Assembly (NCBI GenBank): GCA_047623945.1
Contig: JBLHOT010000005.1
Coordinates: 28,783 to 92,782 of the forward strand
Origin: Arcticibacterium sp047623945
GTDB lineage: Bacteria; Bacteroidota; Bacteroidia; Cytophagales; Spirosomataceae
Direction of reading: 5' to 3'
Length of the DNA: 64,000 nucleotides
Shown here: in pieces, positions 25,394 to 34,886 of the stretch
Position numbering within the stretch: the first letter of the stretch is position 1
Layout of the letters: every line of letters begins with the position of its first letter
The notes under the pieces: model-generated
The model's input: only the letters and a program-made list of their open reading frames with translations
Told to the model about the DNA's origin: nothing
Databases searched by the model: none
Made by a program: the position numbers and the translations under genes

Positions 25394-28242
25394 ATGACCA
25401 CCAATTTAAAAAGTACGATTCTAATACTCGTATTCTTTGTGATATCAAATGAAGGATTAGCCCAAATTTATAATGGCCTAGTTTTAAAATTAGATTTCGA
25501 TAGTTCATATAATGACCTAGCCTTAGAGCCTAGTACAGTGACCGGTTACAATGTAGCCTATGGAACCAATCGTCACTCGGAACCAAATAAAGCACTAAAA
25601 CTAGATGGATGGTGTAATGGGAACCCGACATATCTGAAAGTGTCAAATTCAGCCAAGACTACATTTTCAACAGGCTTTACTATCGCATTTTGGCTCAAAG
25701 AAGACCTTAGTAGCGGAATGGACCCGGCAAATGGTTCATGTAGCCCAAATGGCCACCACATATTATTTGCAAAAGGAGGAGATGGCTATGGAACATCTCC
25801 AAATGGTATATACGCCAAATTAGCCCCTTTAGAGGCTGGTAAAACGGAACATCTATTAGGCTCATCTAGTGGTTCTGGAGGCTTAGACTATGTAGATACG
25901 TTAGTTAATGGAACAGATTGGCACTTTTATACTTATATAATTAGTACCAATAGTTTTCAGCTCTATATAGACGGCAACTTAACTCGAACAAGTGCCCATA
26001 ATATCAATTTTACCGAAACCAACGCAGAAGATTTATATATTGGAATTCTAGGACCAAAATCTACCCCTGCCCTAGGAATAACGAACTGGTTTCCCTTAAA
26101 AGGATTACTTGATGATTTTAACCTTTTTGATAGAGAGCTTAGCAGTGCAGAAGTCAACATCCTTTTCCAAGGTGAGAATATTGCACTAGAACAAGCCCCT
26201 TCAATAAATCGCTTAGATTTACTAGGTCGTAACTACCAATACTTTGGAGGCCGTTATAGTTATTGGACGTATGATCTATTCGAGTTTTCGGCAAATGATA
26301 AGATAATTATGAGTAAGCCAAATGGGCCTGGCTACAACACTCCATATTCAACACACTCACTTAAAAAATTAACAAAAGATTCAATAACTACGACTAAAGG
26401 CTTTAGTTATTCATCAATTACAACCATTTCAGATCCAGAATATGGAAGTGAACTATCCCTTTCAAATTACAACCTACTAAAAAACAACAACTTATACTAT
26501 TAGATCCTAGATTGGTGTTGCACTCAGGATTCTCTTTTGATACTAAGTACTAATTTAGAGGTTCTAAGTAGAGTTAATCTCGGTTCAAATGAGATACTCA
26601 AATCTTTCATTTTAAACGGGAAACTGGTCTTAATAGGAAATGAATCGGGAAATGCTTCTCAAGGCTTTGTCAAAACATTTAATTTAAGCGGTTCTTTATT
26701 AAATGACTTTCAACTAAACGAAGAAATAAGGGATATACATTTTGATTTTGGGAATTTAATTATTGCCAATGCTAATAAGTTTTTCCATTTCGATAACAAT
26801 CTGTCGGGATATGTCGTCAATTCCATTAGTTCTAACTCCACGAAAGTCACGAAAGATAACCTAATCCTTTTACAAGCTTCAAGTGTCAAAATTTTTAATC
26901 TGAACACCTCAGGTATCACCTCTTTGAACAAAACTGCTTTAGACTGCTATGTAGCAAGCGACACTTCTGGGTATTTTTTAGTAATTAATAATACCTTCGA
27001 AAAATACGATGCAAATAATTCCTTACAGGTATCATTCGAATCACCGATAAACAGTGGCACTAATTTTTCCAATATTCTACAGAAAAAAGGTTATTTCATA
27101 TTCCAATCTTATTACCCGGCTCCTTATAGTTCTCCCATTCCAAATACTTTCTACCATATCTATAATGAATCAGGCAACTTAATTTATATTAAAAATGAGT
27201 TCATCTACCCTGAATACGCAAGTAAAAGTTACCACTGTTCCATATTTGATAATAACGATATCCTTTTAGGTACGGCTCATTCTCTCTCTAAGGTTTCTAA
27301 TACAGGCGAACTAATTTGGGAGAAGGAAATGAACAATGACTACCGCAACAATATCTCTTCTATCAACAGCGATAATTCTATTTGGTTAATAAAAACTGCC
27401 CATAATGTAGGTCAAAACACATTAGTAAAAATCAATAATAGCCAGAACAGATGTGATTATGCCGTCTTAAACCCTTTTGCCGCACAATACTGTCCTCCAA
27501 TCAATGGCAAACTTCATTTGATTGAACCTACTTTTAGCGGTAATCTTGCACCTTCCTATCAATATTGCAAGGGCGATTGCAGTTGGTTCGAAAGCTATGG
27601 TTTTGGCTTTAACTTAGTTTGGAAAAAAATGGAGTTATCTTGACAGATGACTACTACACCTCTTTTTCAGGAAATGGCGATTACCAATTCGGAGTAATTC
27701 AAGAAGGTTGCGAGATTTTTAGTCCAATCAAAACCGTTTCGTATTCAAATTTAGAAAATCCAGCTATTCCTGTTTTTGAAATTGACAAACCCGTAATTTG
27801 TGATGGACAAACAGCCATTATTACTTCTTCTAATTGTCAATACGAAGCATTAAAGTGGATTGATGAATACTTGGGAACCTACCCCAATCACGACAAAAGA
27901 TTAGCTACCCCCTCTGCCACTACCAATTATTTTGCCTATTGTGAACAAACTTATAAACTTAAAAATTATATTTCTGGTGTAGGCTTTGAAGACGGAGCCG
28001 TTTGCCAATCACCCATAACGTCTGCCACAGTAACAGTAATTCAACCCAGCGATACGGAAACTATAAGCGATCCCCCTTTGTCTAACAGTGAGTATTTCTC
28101 AGGAACAATATCAAGTTCTCAACAAATTCCAAACACCATTAAAAGTTCTTATTCAGCAATTAAAACGATTGATTTAACTCCTGGGTTTGAGGCATCCAAA
28201 TCAAGTGTATTTACGGCAGAAATAGAAAATTGTGAGGAATAA
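25394..28242 (+). pseudogene. Secreted LamG-domain protein gene, broken by an in-frame TAG and a frameshift
   Basis: Three open segments read as one protein of about 949 residues. Segment 1 (25394-26503) has a signal peptide (to about residue 24, GLAQ) and a LamG / concanavalin-like domain (FTIAFWLKED, WHFYTYIISTNSFQLYIDG, LDDFNLFDREL). It ends at TAG 26501-26503, but the same frame stays open after it (ILDWCCTQDSL..) to 27643. There an A-run of seven at 27613-27619 breaks the frame; one extra A would join VWKK to NGVILTDDYY and continue to 28242. The end (IDLTPGFEASKSSVFTAEIENC) is a C-terminal domain common in secreted Cytophagales proteins. Either a true pseudogene, or sequencing error or slippage at the A-run. 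Confidence 0.7.
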
Positions 28243-28353
28243 TCTCTTTCGCCAAACAACCCCTCCCTCTTGCTAAGGATTTTACCATTTTTTGCACCAT
28301 GCATAAATTTTTAGCAGCTTTGTTCTAAGTATTTTAGCAAGCTAGAGGATATT

Positions 28354-29130
28354 ATGAAAAAAATCTGTAAAAACATCGCTCACCTACGTCACCTTAAGGG
28401 TTTATCGCAGGAAAGCATGGCGGAGAAGTTGAGCATTACTCGCTCTCGTTTAAGTTCGTGGGAAGAGCACAGAGCTGCTCCACCTATAGAAATGCTTATT
28501 CAGCTGTCAGATTTTTTCAGTATTTCCATAGATTCCCTCGTTAAAATAGACCTTACCAAGGTGCAAGACCTACGCGACCTACTTAAAATTGGTGGCAATA
28601 GAATTTTGTTTCCCGTCATGGTGGATCAAGACCAAAATGACCTCATAGAACTGGTGCCTCTAAAAGCATCTGCTGGTTATTTAGATGGCTACGCCGACGA
28701 AGAGTTTATAGAAAACCTCCCACGCATAAGTTTGCCATATGCCACTAGTGGTAAGTTTAGAGGATTCCCAATCAAAGGAGACTCTATGCCACCCCTAGAA
28801 AGTGGTGCTTATGTGATAGGTAGCTATGTAGAGAGCATTGATGATATAAAAGATGGTGATACGTATGTAGTCCTCACCCAAAACGATGGTCTCGTTTACA
28901 AACGCCTTTACAACACTCTGGACACTGATGGTACCATTCAGTTTCATTCAGATAATAAGGCCTATCTGCCTTATCACATGAAACCAGAAGCTATTTTTGA
29001 AATTTGGCATTTTGTCTGTAGCCTAAACCCTACCGACCGTCCTGTTTCAGATTTACTCTACAATGCCATCCAAGACATCCAAAATAGCTTAGTAGGTTTA
29101 AATCAGAAAGCTTTGGGGGGAAGTAACTAG
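28354..29130 (+). CDS. XRE-type regulator with LexA-like S24 peptidase domain
   Basis: 258 residues: a helix-turn-helix at about 5-62 (LRHLKGLSQESMAEKLSITRS) and a C-terminal S24 domain. The Ser/Lys dyad is Ser144 (GDSM) and Lys183 (VYKRL). An Ala-Gly at 107-108 lies 37 residues before the Ser, close to the LexA spacing, so self-cleavage is possible but unproven. Regulators of this design are common in Bacteroidota and are not tied to phage. Repeats of TTAGCA(A)G in its upstream region could be its own operator. Confidence 0.82.
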   Translation: MKKICKNIAHLRHLKGLSQESMAEKLSITRSRLSSWEEHRAAPPIEMLIQLSDFFSISIDSLVKIDLTKVQDLRDLLKIGGNRILFPVMVDQDQNDLIELVPLKASAGYLDGYADEEFIENLPRISLPYATSGKFRGFPIKGDSMPPLESGAYVIGSYVESIDDIKDGDTYVVLTQNDGLVYKRLYNTLDTDGTIQFHSDNKAYLPYHMKPEAIFEIWHFVCSLNPTDRPVSDLLYNAIQDIQNSLVGLNQKALGGSN

Positions 29131-29134
29131 CTCT

Positions 29135-29164
29135 TTTGAACGTAGGAAAGTAGCTGTATTTTTG
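29135..29164 (+). promoter_or_regulatory. Promoter of the GNAT gene
   Basis: TTTG at 29135-29138, 18 bases, TATTTTTG at 29157-29164: a good fit to the Bacteroidota promoter, with the start near 29171, 13 bases before the coding region. Confidence 0.5.
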
Positions 29165-29183
29165 TGTTATCAGAAATACACCC

Positions 29184-29636
29184 ATGCTCACCATAAAACG
29201 GACAAACTCCTCAGATACAGACTTAATAGATTTGGTAAGTCAGCTCGACCAAGAGTTGGCTGTGATTGATGGAGAAGATCATGCCTTTTACAGTCAGTAC
29301 AATAAGATAGACCACATCCAGCATGCCGTAGTAGCCCACAAGGATGGCAAAGCCGTAGGTTGTGGAGCATTGAAAGCCCTCGACAAAAATGCCCTTGAAG
29401 TGAAACGTATGTTTGTTCATGCTTCTAGTAGAAATATGGGCACCGCCACTCAGATACTCTCTGCCTTAGAAAAGTGGGGATTAGAATTAGGTTATAGTTC
29501 CTGTGTTTTAGAAACAGGTAAAAGACAAAAAGATGCTATGGCCCTTTATACCAAAAACGGATATACTATCATTCCCAATTATGGACAATATGTGGGTGTA
29601 GAGAACAGTGTCTGTTTTGAGAAAAGGCTGAAATAA
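29184..29636 (+). CDS. GNAT family N-acetyltransferase
   Basis: 150 residues with the GNAT core: KAVGCGALKALDKNALEVKRMFV (strands 2-4), the acetyl-CoA-binding loop SSRNMGTATQIL, and the terminal strand CVLETGKRQKDAMALYTKNGY. The acceptor substrate cannot be told from sequence. Transcribed from its own promoter; 63 bases before the DoxX gene. Confidence 0.82.
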   Translation: MLTIKRTNSSDTDLIDLVSQLDQELAVIDGEDHAFYSQYNKIDHIQHAVVAHKDGKAVGCGALKALDKNALEVKRMFVHASSRNMGTATQILSALEKWGLELGYSSCVLETGKRQKDAMALYTKNGYTIIPNYGQYVGVENSVCFEKRLK

Positions 29637-29699
29637 GATTCAAGCTTTACTCCTCAATAATCTTCCGTAGTTTGCAGAAAATTAAACCCTAACATAGAA

Positions 29700-30068
29700 A
29701 TGAAAATTTTAAAAACGGTATTGACCTACCTCATGGCTGCCTTTATGATTTATGGTGGTGTAAACCACTTCCTTACACCGGTAATGTACGAGCCCTTTAT
29801 ACCCGGCTTCTTACCTACAGACCTAGTGAATTATGGTTCTGGTCTTTTAGAAATCGTATTAGGTATAGGTCTTCTTATTCCCAGGTTTAGATATCAGGCC
29901 GCCACAGGAGTATTTATTCTGATGCTCGTCTTTCTTCCCTTACACGTCATGGATGTGTTTTCAGACCAGCCAGCCATCGGCAGTCATGATGCGGCATTGA
30001 TACGCCTTCCTGTTCAGTTTCTTTTAATTGCTTGGGCTTGGTGGATTAGCAAAAAGCCTACTGAATAA
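29700..30068 (+). CDS. DoxX family membrane protein
   Basis: 122 residues with four predicted membrane helices and the DoxX-type start YLMAAFMIYGGVNHFLTPVMY. The function of small DoxX proteins is not settled; some take part in redox or lipid processes. A near-perfect hairpin terminator follows. It could be read from the GNAT promoter. Confidence 0.75.
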   Translation: MKILKTVLTYLMAAFMIYGGVNHFLTPVMYEPFIPGFLPTDLVNYGSGLLEIVLGIGLLIPRFRYQAATGVFILMLVFLPLHVMDVFSDQPAIGSHDAALIRLPVQFLLIAWAWWISKKPTE

Positions 30069-30087
30069 GTAAAACTTAATAAAACAA

Positions 30088-30119
30088 AAAGCGGGTCACT
30101 CTTTCGAGTAACCCGCTTT
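30088..30119. terminator. Bidirectional terminator between doxX-like gene and 30141 gene
   Basis: Fourteen-base arms (30088-30101 and 30106-30119, one mismatch) around TTTC, with A-run before and T-run after, between convergent genes. Confidence 0.8.
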
Positions 30120-30140
30120 CATTTTTCAGAGACATCGCTA

Positions 30141-30704
30141 TTATAAAACACCTTTTACCATAGTTAGAATTCCGCCTAATTGACCAGAAAGAACCTTTTC
30201 TGCTCCCTTAGCAGCTAAACCTCCACCATCTAATTTATCGGAATTGCCCATAGCACTACCAATTAAGTCGTTTAGTTCTCCAGATTTAGAACCCATAATT
30301 GAAGAGCCTGCTTTCATAAGACCCAAACCAGATTTGACAGCCGCAGCTTTCCCTAAAAGAGAACCTACGCCAAGCATATTACCCAATCTATTGGCTCCCA
30401 GCATTACTTTAATCGTATTGATGATTTTCTTTAAAGACCCAGCCTTAAGCAATCCTTTTGAAGCAAAAGGTATTAATTTCTTAAGACTTCCTACTTGACT
30501 TAAAAGCCCAGCTTTAAAATCTCCTCCTGTTTCACCCACTTCTTTTTCTAATCCTGCGGTAAGCGAACCCAAAGCTGTAGTCAATCCTTTGTTATCGCCT
30601 TTCTTTTGAAGAGACATCACATTATCTAACAAGCCATCAATAGACTGCCCATTAGAGCTCAAACCCACCAAACACACTGCAACAACAAAAAGAATTTTCT
30701 TCAT
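30141..30704 (-). CDS. Secreted Gly/Lys/Leu-rich protein of unknown function
   Basis: 187 residues. A signal peptide of about 19 residues (ending SSNGQ) precedes a helical protein rich in Gly, Leu and Lys, with several GLLxAGSL / LGNMLGVGSLLGKAA stretches. No family is recognised. It starts 11 bases after the TPR gene and so is very likely its operon partner. Probably periplasmic. Confidence 0.6.
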   Translation of the reverse strand: MKKILFVVAVCLVGLSSNGQSIDGLLDNVMSLQKKGDNKGLTTALGSLTAGLEKEVGETGGDFKAGLLSQVGSLKKLIPFASKGLLKAGSLKKIINTIKVMLGANRLGNMLGVGSLLGKAAAVKSGLGLMKAGSSIMGSKSGELNDLIGSAMGNSDKLDGGGLAAKGAEKVLSGQLGGILTMVKGVL

Positions 30705-30715
30705 TTATATGTTCA

Positions 30716-32053
30716 TTAATTACAATAATCTTTTATGACATCATAGGCCTGAACATAACCCAACTCGCCGGACTTACTTAAGTCAAAACAGCCAGCATTA
30801 GAATCTCCAAGAGCATGCTCAATTAATCCTCTCACGTAATAAGCTTCCTTATAAAAGAGGTTTATGGTAATGGCGTTTGTTAGATCTATCATAGCTTCCT
30901 TTTGCAACCCTTCTGAGGAACGTACCAAGCCTCTAGCGAAATGAGCCGTAGCCAGTCCTGGTCTTAAATCTATGGCCGCTGTTAAATCCTCCAAAGCATC
31001 CTTATTTCGACCACTCTTAAAATGAGCCAAACCCCTTAAATAATAGGCTTCAGACCTATTCTCAGAGAAAGAACTGATAGAAATATTCTCTACTACGGCA
31101 TTCCTTAAGACGGTCAACTTATCCTCTGGCATGATACCAGAATAATATACCTTAGAATCCAGGTTCGGGTTATTAAAGCTTATAGCCTTATCCAAATCTT
31201 GAATGGCATTACGCTGGTTATTTAATTTGGAATAGCAGAAGCCTCTTCCATAAAGTGCTTTGATATCTGACGGGTTAACTTTTAAAGCTGCGTCGAAGTC
31301 AGACTTAGCTCCAACATAGTCACCTAATTTTGCCTTAGCAAACCCTCTACTATAGAAAGACTCCCCATTATTAGGATTTAATTCCAAAGCCTCGTCAAAA
31401 TCTGAAATAGCTTTGGCAAATTCCCCTACTTGTAAATAGCCAAAACCTCGTTCGGAAAAAGTCTGAGAACGTTTAGGATTAATATCTATAGATTTAGAAA
31501 AGTCCGAAATACTGTTCTTGAAATCTCCCAGTTTTGATTTACACAATCCCCTTGAGAAAAATGCCTGATAGCTGCTGCTTTTATCACTGTTCAACTCAAT
31601 TACCCTATTGAAGTCAGAAATAGCCATCTCGAACTCCTCCAGCTTAGTTAAAGTAAAGCCTCTTTGAAGGTATGAGTAGGTGTCGTCAGGCTTTAATTCA
31701 ATACATCTATTAAAGTCCTGTATTGCAGAGCGAGGTTCGTCTTGCTCTGACTTACTAATACCTCTGTATAAATACGCCAAAGGCTCACGAGAATTCATTC
31801 CAATGGACTTATCAAAATCAAGCACTGCTCCTCTGTGGTCTTTTAGAGCCTGCTTTGCCAATCCTCTGTTATAATAACTTTGAGCATTCTGCGGATTCAT
31901 AGCTATTGACCTGCTAAAGTCAGACAAGGCCCCAGTATAGTTTCCGGCTCTGGTTTTGCTTACCCCTTGTTCAAAATAATCGGCAGCGGTTTGCTGTCCA
32001 TAAGACAAAGTACTTATAAGGAGGATAAAGGAAAGAAATCGTAATCTCATCAA
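30716..32053 (-). CDS. Secreted tetratricopeptide-repeat protein
   Basis: 445 residues: a signal peptide (to about 20, STLSYGQ), then about eleven to twelve TPR units spaced 34-37 residues, each with the A..YYNRG..K...GD...A..DF pattern. It is a protein-binding scaffold in the periplasm; its partner is unknown. It is followed at 11 bases by a secreted protein of unknown function, the most obvious candidate partner. Confidence 0.82.
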   Translation of the reverse strand: MMRLRFLSFILLISTLSYGQQTAADYFEQGVSKTRAGNYTGALSDFSRSIAMNPQNAQSYYNRGLAKQALKDHRGAVLDFDKSIGMNSREPLAYLYRGISKSEQDEPRSAIQDFNRCIELKPDDTYSYLQRGFTLTKLEEFEMAISDFNRVIELNSDKSSSYQAFFSRGLCKSKLGDFKNSISDFSKSIDINPKRSQTFSERGFGYLQVGEFAKAISDFDEALELNPNNGESFYSRGFAKAKLGDYVGAKSDFDAALKVNPSDIKALYGRGFCYSKLNNQRNAIQDLDKAISFNNPNLDSKVYYSGIMPEDKLTVLRNAVVENISISSFSENRSEAYYLRGLAHFKSGRNKDALEDLTAAIDLRPGLATAHFARGLVRSSEGLQKEAMIDLTNAITINLFYKEAYYVRGLIEHALGDSNAGCFDLSKSGELGYVQAYDVIKDYCN

Positions 32054-32126
32054 TGTTATTTTAAAAGGTTAATCCAAAATTAGGATTTAGCTTAGACAAA
32101 AACGACATGAAGTCCGAAAAATAAGC

Positions 32127-33005
32127 TTAAAGCAATAAAGATGCTCCAAATGCAAGGACGAAGAATAAGGTAGAGAGAGCCAATTGCTTCAAAAGTGGAT
32201 CTGGATTAGTGATTTTAGCGAGTTTAGTACCGTTCAAAATCAACAAAGGAAAGCTCAGCAAAAACCACCAGGACACGTCACCTTTTATAAGCGTGAAAGC
32301 AAGAGCTGCTACCGCCGCCGATATCAATAAAACCCAATGGTAGACAATGCCTTTTGACTTGCCCATTCTAGCCGGGATCGTCATTTTGCCTGCCTTCGTG
32401 TCTGAAGCTATGTCTCTAATATTATTTAAATTTAAAACTCCAGTAGCTAATAACCCACAGCTTAAAGCGGGTAAAATATTGATGGCATCAAAACTTAACG
32501 TGTATAGAAAGTTAGAACCTAATACACCCACTAAACCAAAAAAAAGCAATACTGAAATGTCTCCTAGCCCAGCATAACCATAAGGCTTTTTACCCGCTGT
32601 ATATGTATAAGCTGCCAAAATACAGAGCAGGCCAAGCACAAGAAAACCAATGAACAAACTGCTGTCAGCATTACTAAAGGCCACATAAAGTAATGAAATA
32701 CCCGAAACGAGGGACAAACCGCCAAAAATAACAATAGCTCTAAACATACGCTGAGCTGAAATTTCGCCAGTCTGTACGGCTCTGCTTGGCCCCTGCCGAT
32801 CGTGAGAGTCAGCACCATTTTGAGTGTCTCCGTAGTCGTTGGCAAAATTGGATAAAACTTGAAGTAAAATAGTAGTAAGACAAGCAAGGCCGAAAATCAA
32901 CCAATCAAATCTACCAGCATAGGCAGCCAGAAAGCTCCCCATAAAAATACAGGAAAGTGCCAATGGCAAAGTACGCGGACGAGCTGCCGATATCCAGGGA
33001 GACAT
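32127..33005 (-). CDS. menA: 1,4-dihydroxy-2-naphthoate polyprenyltransferase
   Basis: Joins the polyprenyl chain to dihydroxynaphthoate in menaquinone synthesis, an integral membrane step. It has 292 residues and about eight or nine membrane helices. The diphosphate/Mg motif NDYGDTQNGAD lies near 56-66, and the second Asp-rich motif NNIRDIASDTKAGK near 195. ARPRTLPLALSC is the typical start. It lies 16 bases after pntB and so is probably co-transcribed with the transhydrogenase. Confidence 0.9.
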   Translation of the reverse strand: MSPWISAARPRTLPLALSCIFMGSFLAAYAGRFDWLIFGLACLTTILLQVLSNFANDYGDTQNGADSHDRQGPSRAVQTGEISAQRMFRAIVIFGGLSLVSGISLLYVAFSNADSSLFIGFLVLGLLCILAAYTYTAGKKPYGYAGLGDISVLLFFGLVGVLGSNFLYTLSFDAINILPALSCGLLATGVLNLNNIRDIASDTKAGKMTIPARMGKSKGIVYHWVLLISAAVAALAFTLIKGDVSWWFLLSFPLLILNGTKLAKITNPDPLLKQLALSTLFFVLAFGASLLL

Positions 33006-33021
33006 AGTTTCTGATTAAGAC

Positions 33022-34407
33022 TTAGATTTCTTTCATTTCAGACACCAATTTACCTATGGTGGTTTTAGCATCTCCGAAAAGCATTAAGCAATTATTATAG
33101 CCGAAAAGTTCATTTTGAACCCCTGCATATCCTTTACCCATGCTTCGCTTACTCACAATCACCGTACGAGCTTTATCTGCATTAAGTATCGGCATACCAT
33201 AAATCGGACTTTCAGGATTTTCTCTTGCCGCTGGGTTTACCACATCATTGGCTCCTACCACAAAAACTAAGTCTGTGTTTTGGAAGTCTCCATTGATTTC
33301 ATCCATTTCTATGAGTTTATCATAAGAAATATTGGCCTCGGCCAAAAGAACATTCATATGACCCGGCATACGACCAGCCACTGGGTGAATAGCAAAACGG
33401 AAATCAATATTCCTTTTTTCACACTGCTCAGCCAATTCTCTGATCACATGTTGTGCCTGAGCCACCGCCATACCATATCCTGGAACCACTATCACAGACG
33501 ATGCCGAATCAAACAGCATAGCTGCCTCTTCCACACCTACTTCTTTCACTTGAATTTCGTCAGTATCTCCCGCCACGGTACTTGCAGTTTGACCAAACCC
33601 TCCCAAAAGCACATTAATTAAAGACCTGTTCATGGCTTTACACATGATTTGTGTCAAAATGATTCCGGATGCTCCTACTAATGCTCCAGAAACTATCAAA
33701 ACATTGTTGTTTAAAACGAAACCCGTAGCACAGGCCGCCATCCCAGAATAGGAGTTTAGTAAAGATATAACCACAGGCATATCTGCTCCTCCGATTGGCA
33801 AAACAGTTAAAATGCCGAGAATTAAAGCTAAAGAAACTAAGGCTAGTATGTATTTAATATCCAGCTGATACTGAATAGCAAAAACAGACGCGACAATAGC
33901 CAAAATCAAAAGAGCAAGGTTCAGTAAGTGCTGCCCTTTGAAAGTGATGGCATTACCAGATATTTTACCGTTGAGCTTTAAAAATGCGATGATAGAACCC
34001 GTAAATGTGAGTCCACCAATAAAAATACTTAGTGCGGTACTCGTTCCTGTGATGCCATCTACAGATTGCCCCAACTCCTGAGAGTTTAACCAATAATAGG
34101 AAAGAGCCACGGCCAAAGAACCTAAACCTCCAAAACCATTGAAGAGGGCCACCATTTCTGGCATTTGAGTCATCTCTATTTTGAAAGCGATGAAAAGTCC
34201 AATAGCTGAACCTATCACCACACAAATCAAAATCTCAACTAACGAAACGACTTCTACCTGTATGACGGTAGCCACAACGGCTATTAGCATACCCAGTGAG
34301 GATAATTGATTCCCTTTACGAGCTTCACGGGTTTTACCCATTTTTTTGATACCAATGATAAAAAGTATAGAAGCAACGAGGTAGGCTATTTGAATATATA
34401 TGTCCAT
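33022..34407 (-). CDS. pntB: NAD(P) transhydrogenase subunit beta
   Basis: Beta subunit of the proton-pumping transhydrogenase, which reduces NADP+ with NADH using proton motive force. The N-terminal ~270 residues form about nine membrane helices. The C-terminal domain binds NADP(H): VIVVPGYGMAVAQAQH, then HPVAGRMPGHMNVLLAEA and VFVVGANDVVNPAA. 461 residues, the usual length. Third gene of pntAA-pntAB-pntB. Confidence 0.93.
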   Translation of the reverse strand: MDIYIQIAYLVASILFIIGIKKMGKTREARKGNQLSSLGMLIAVVATVIQVEVVSLVEILICVVIGSAIGLFIAFKIEMTQMPEMVALFNGFGGLGSLAVALSYYWLNSQELGQSVDGITGTSTALSIFIGGLTFTGSIIAFLKLNGKISGNAITFKGQHLLNLALLILAIVASVFAIQYQLDIKYILALVSLALILGILTVLPIGGADMPVVISLLNSYSGMAACATGFVLNNNVLIVSGALVGASGIILTQIMCKAMNRSLINVLLGGFGQTASTVAGDTDEIQVKEVGVEEAAMLFDSASSVIVVPGYGMAVAQAQHVIRELAEQCEKRNIDFRFAIHPVAGRMPGHMNVLLAEANISYDKLIEMDEINGDFQNTDLVFVVGANDVVNPAARENPESPIYGMPILNADKARTVIVSKRSMGKGYAGVQNELFGYNNCLMLFGDAKTTIGKLVSEMKEI

Positions 34408-34488
34408 GCGTATAAAAATTCTTATTGAAAAATAGTTTAGGGGTATACTGTTCGTGACCTATGCTAGAAATCCAGCACTCTATATCTG

Positions 34489-34776
34489 TTACTTTTTCTT
34501 AAACATTTTAAGCATCCTGTCAGTTACCGTGTAACCTCCAACCACGTTAATGGTGGCCAATACTAAGGCCAACATGCCTAACCATTTACTCACGGTAGAA
34601 AGACCAAGTTCGTTACAGGCCAAAATAGCTCCTACCATCGTAATACCAGAAATGGCATTGGATCCAGACATCAGAGGTGTATGTAAAGTAGGCGGTACTT
34701 TATTGATTAATTCAAAGCCCAAAAAACTGGCTAGTGCCAGAATGTAAAAAAGAATGATTAGTGATTCTATTGACAT
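34489..34776 (-). CDS. pntAB: NAD(P) transhydrogenase subunit alpha 2 (membrane part)
   Basis: 95 residues with three membrane helices; the TPLMSGSNAISGITMVGA segment is typical of the alpha-2 chain. In E. coli this part is fused to the NAD domain; here it is a separate gene, as in Rhodospirillum and many Bacteroidota. It is 81 bases before pntB. Confidence 0.9.
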   Translation of the reverse strand: MSIESLIILFYILALASFLGFELINKVPPTLHTPLMSGSNAISGITMVGAILACNELGLSTVSKWLGMLALVLATINVVGGYTVTDRMLKMFKKK

Positions 34777-34886
34777 AATTATAAATGTTTGAATATGATT
34801 GACATTATACTTCGGCTCACATGCTGATTACAAATGTTTAAGAGTCTATTTCTAACTAAACATCGGTATTCAGTATCCGTCGAACT

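Noticed and set aside
27613..27643. Programmed frameshift in the LamG gene
   Set aside because: The A-run could promote slippage, but the independent TAG 1.1 kb upstream makes gene decay or sequence error simpler. Not excluded.
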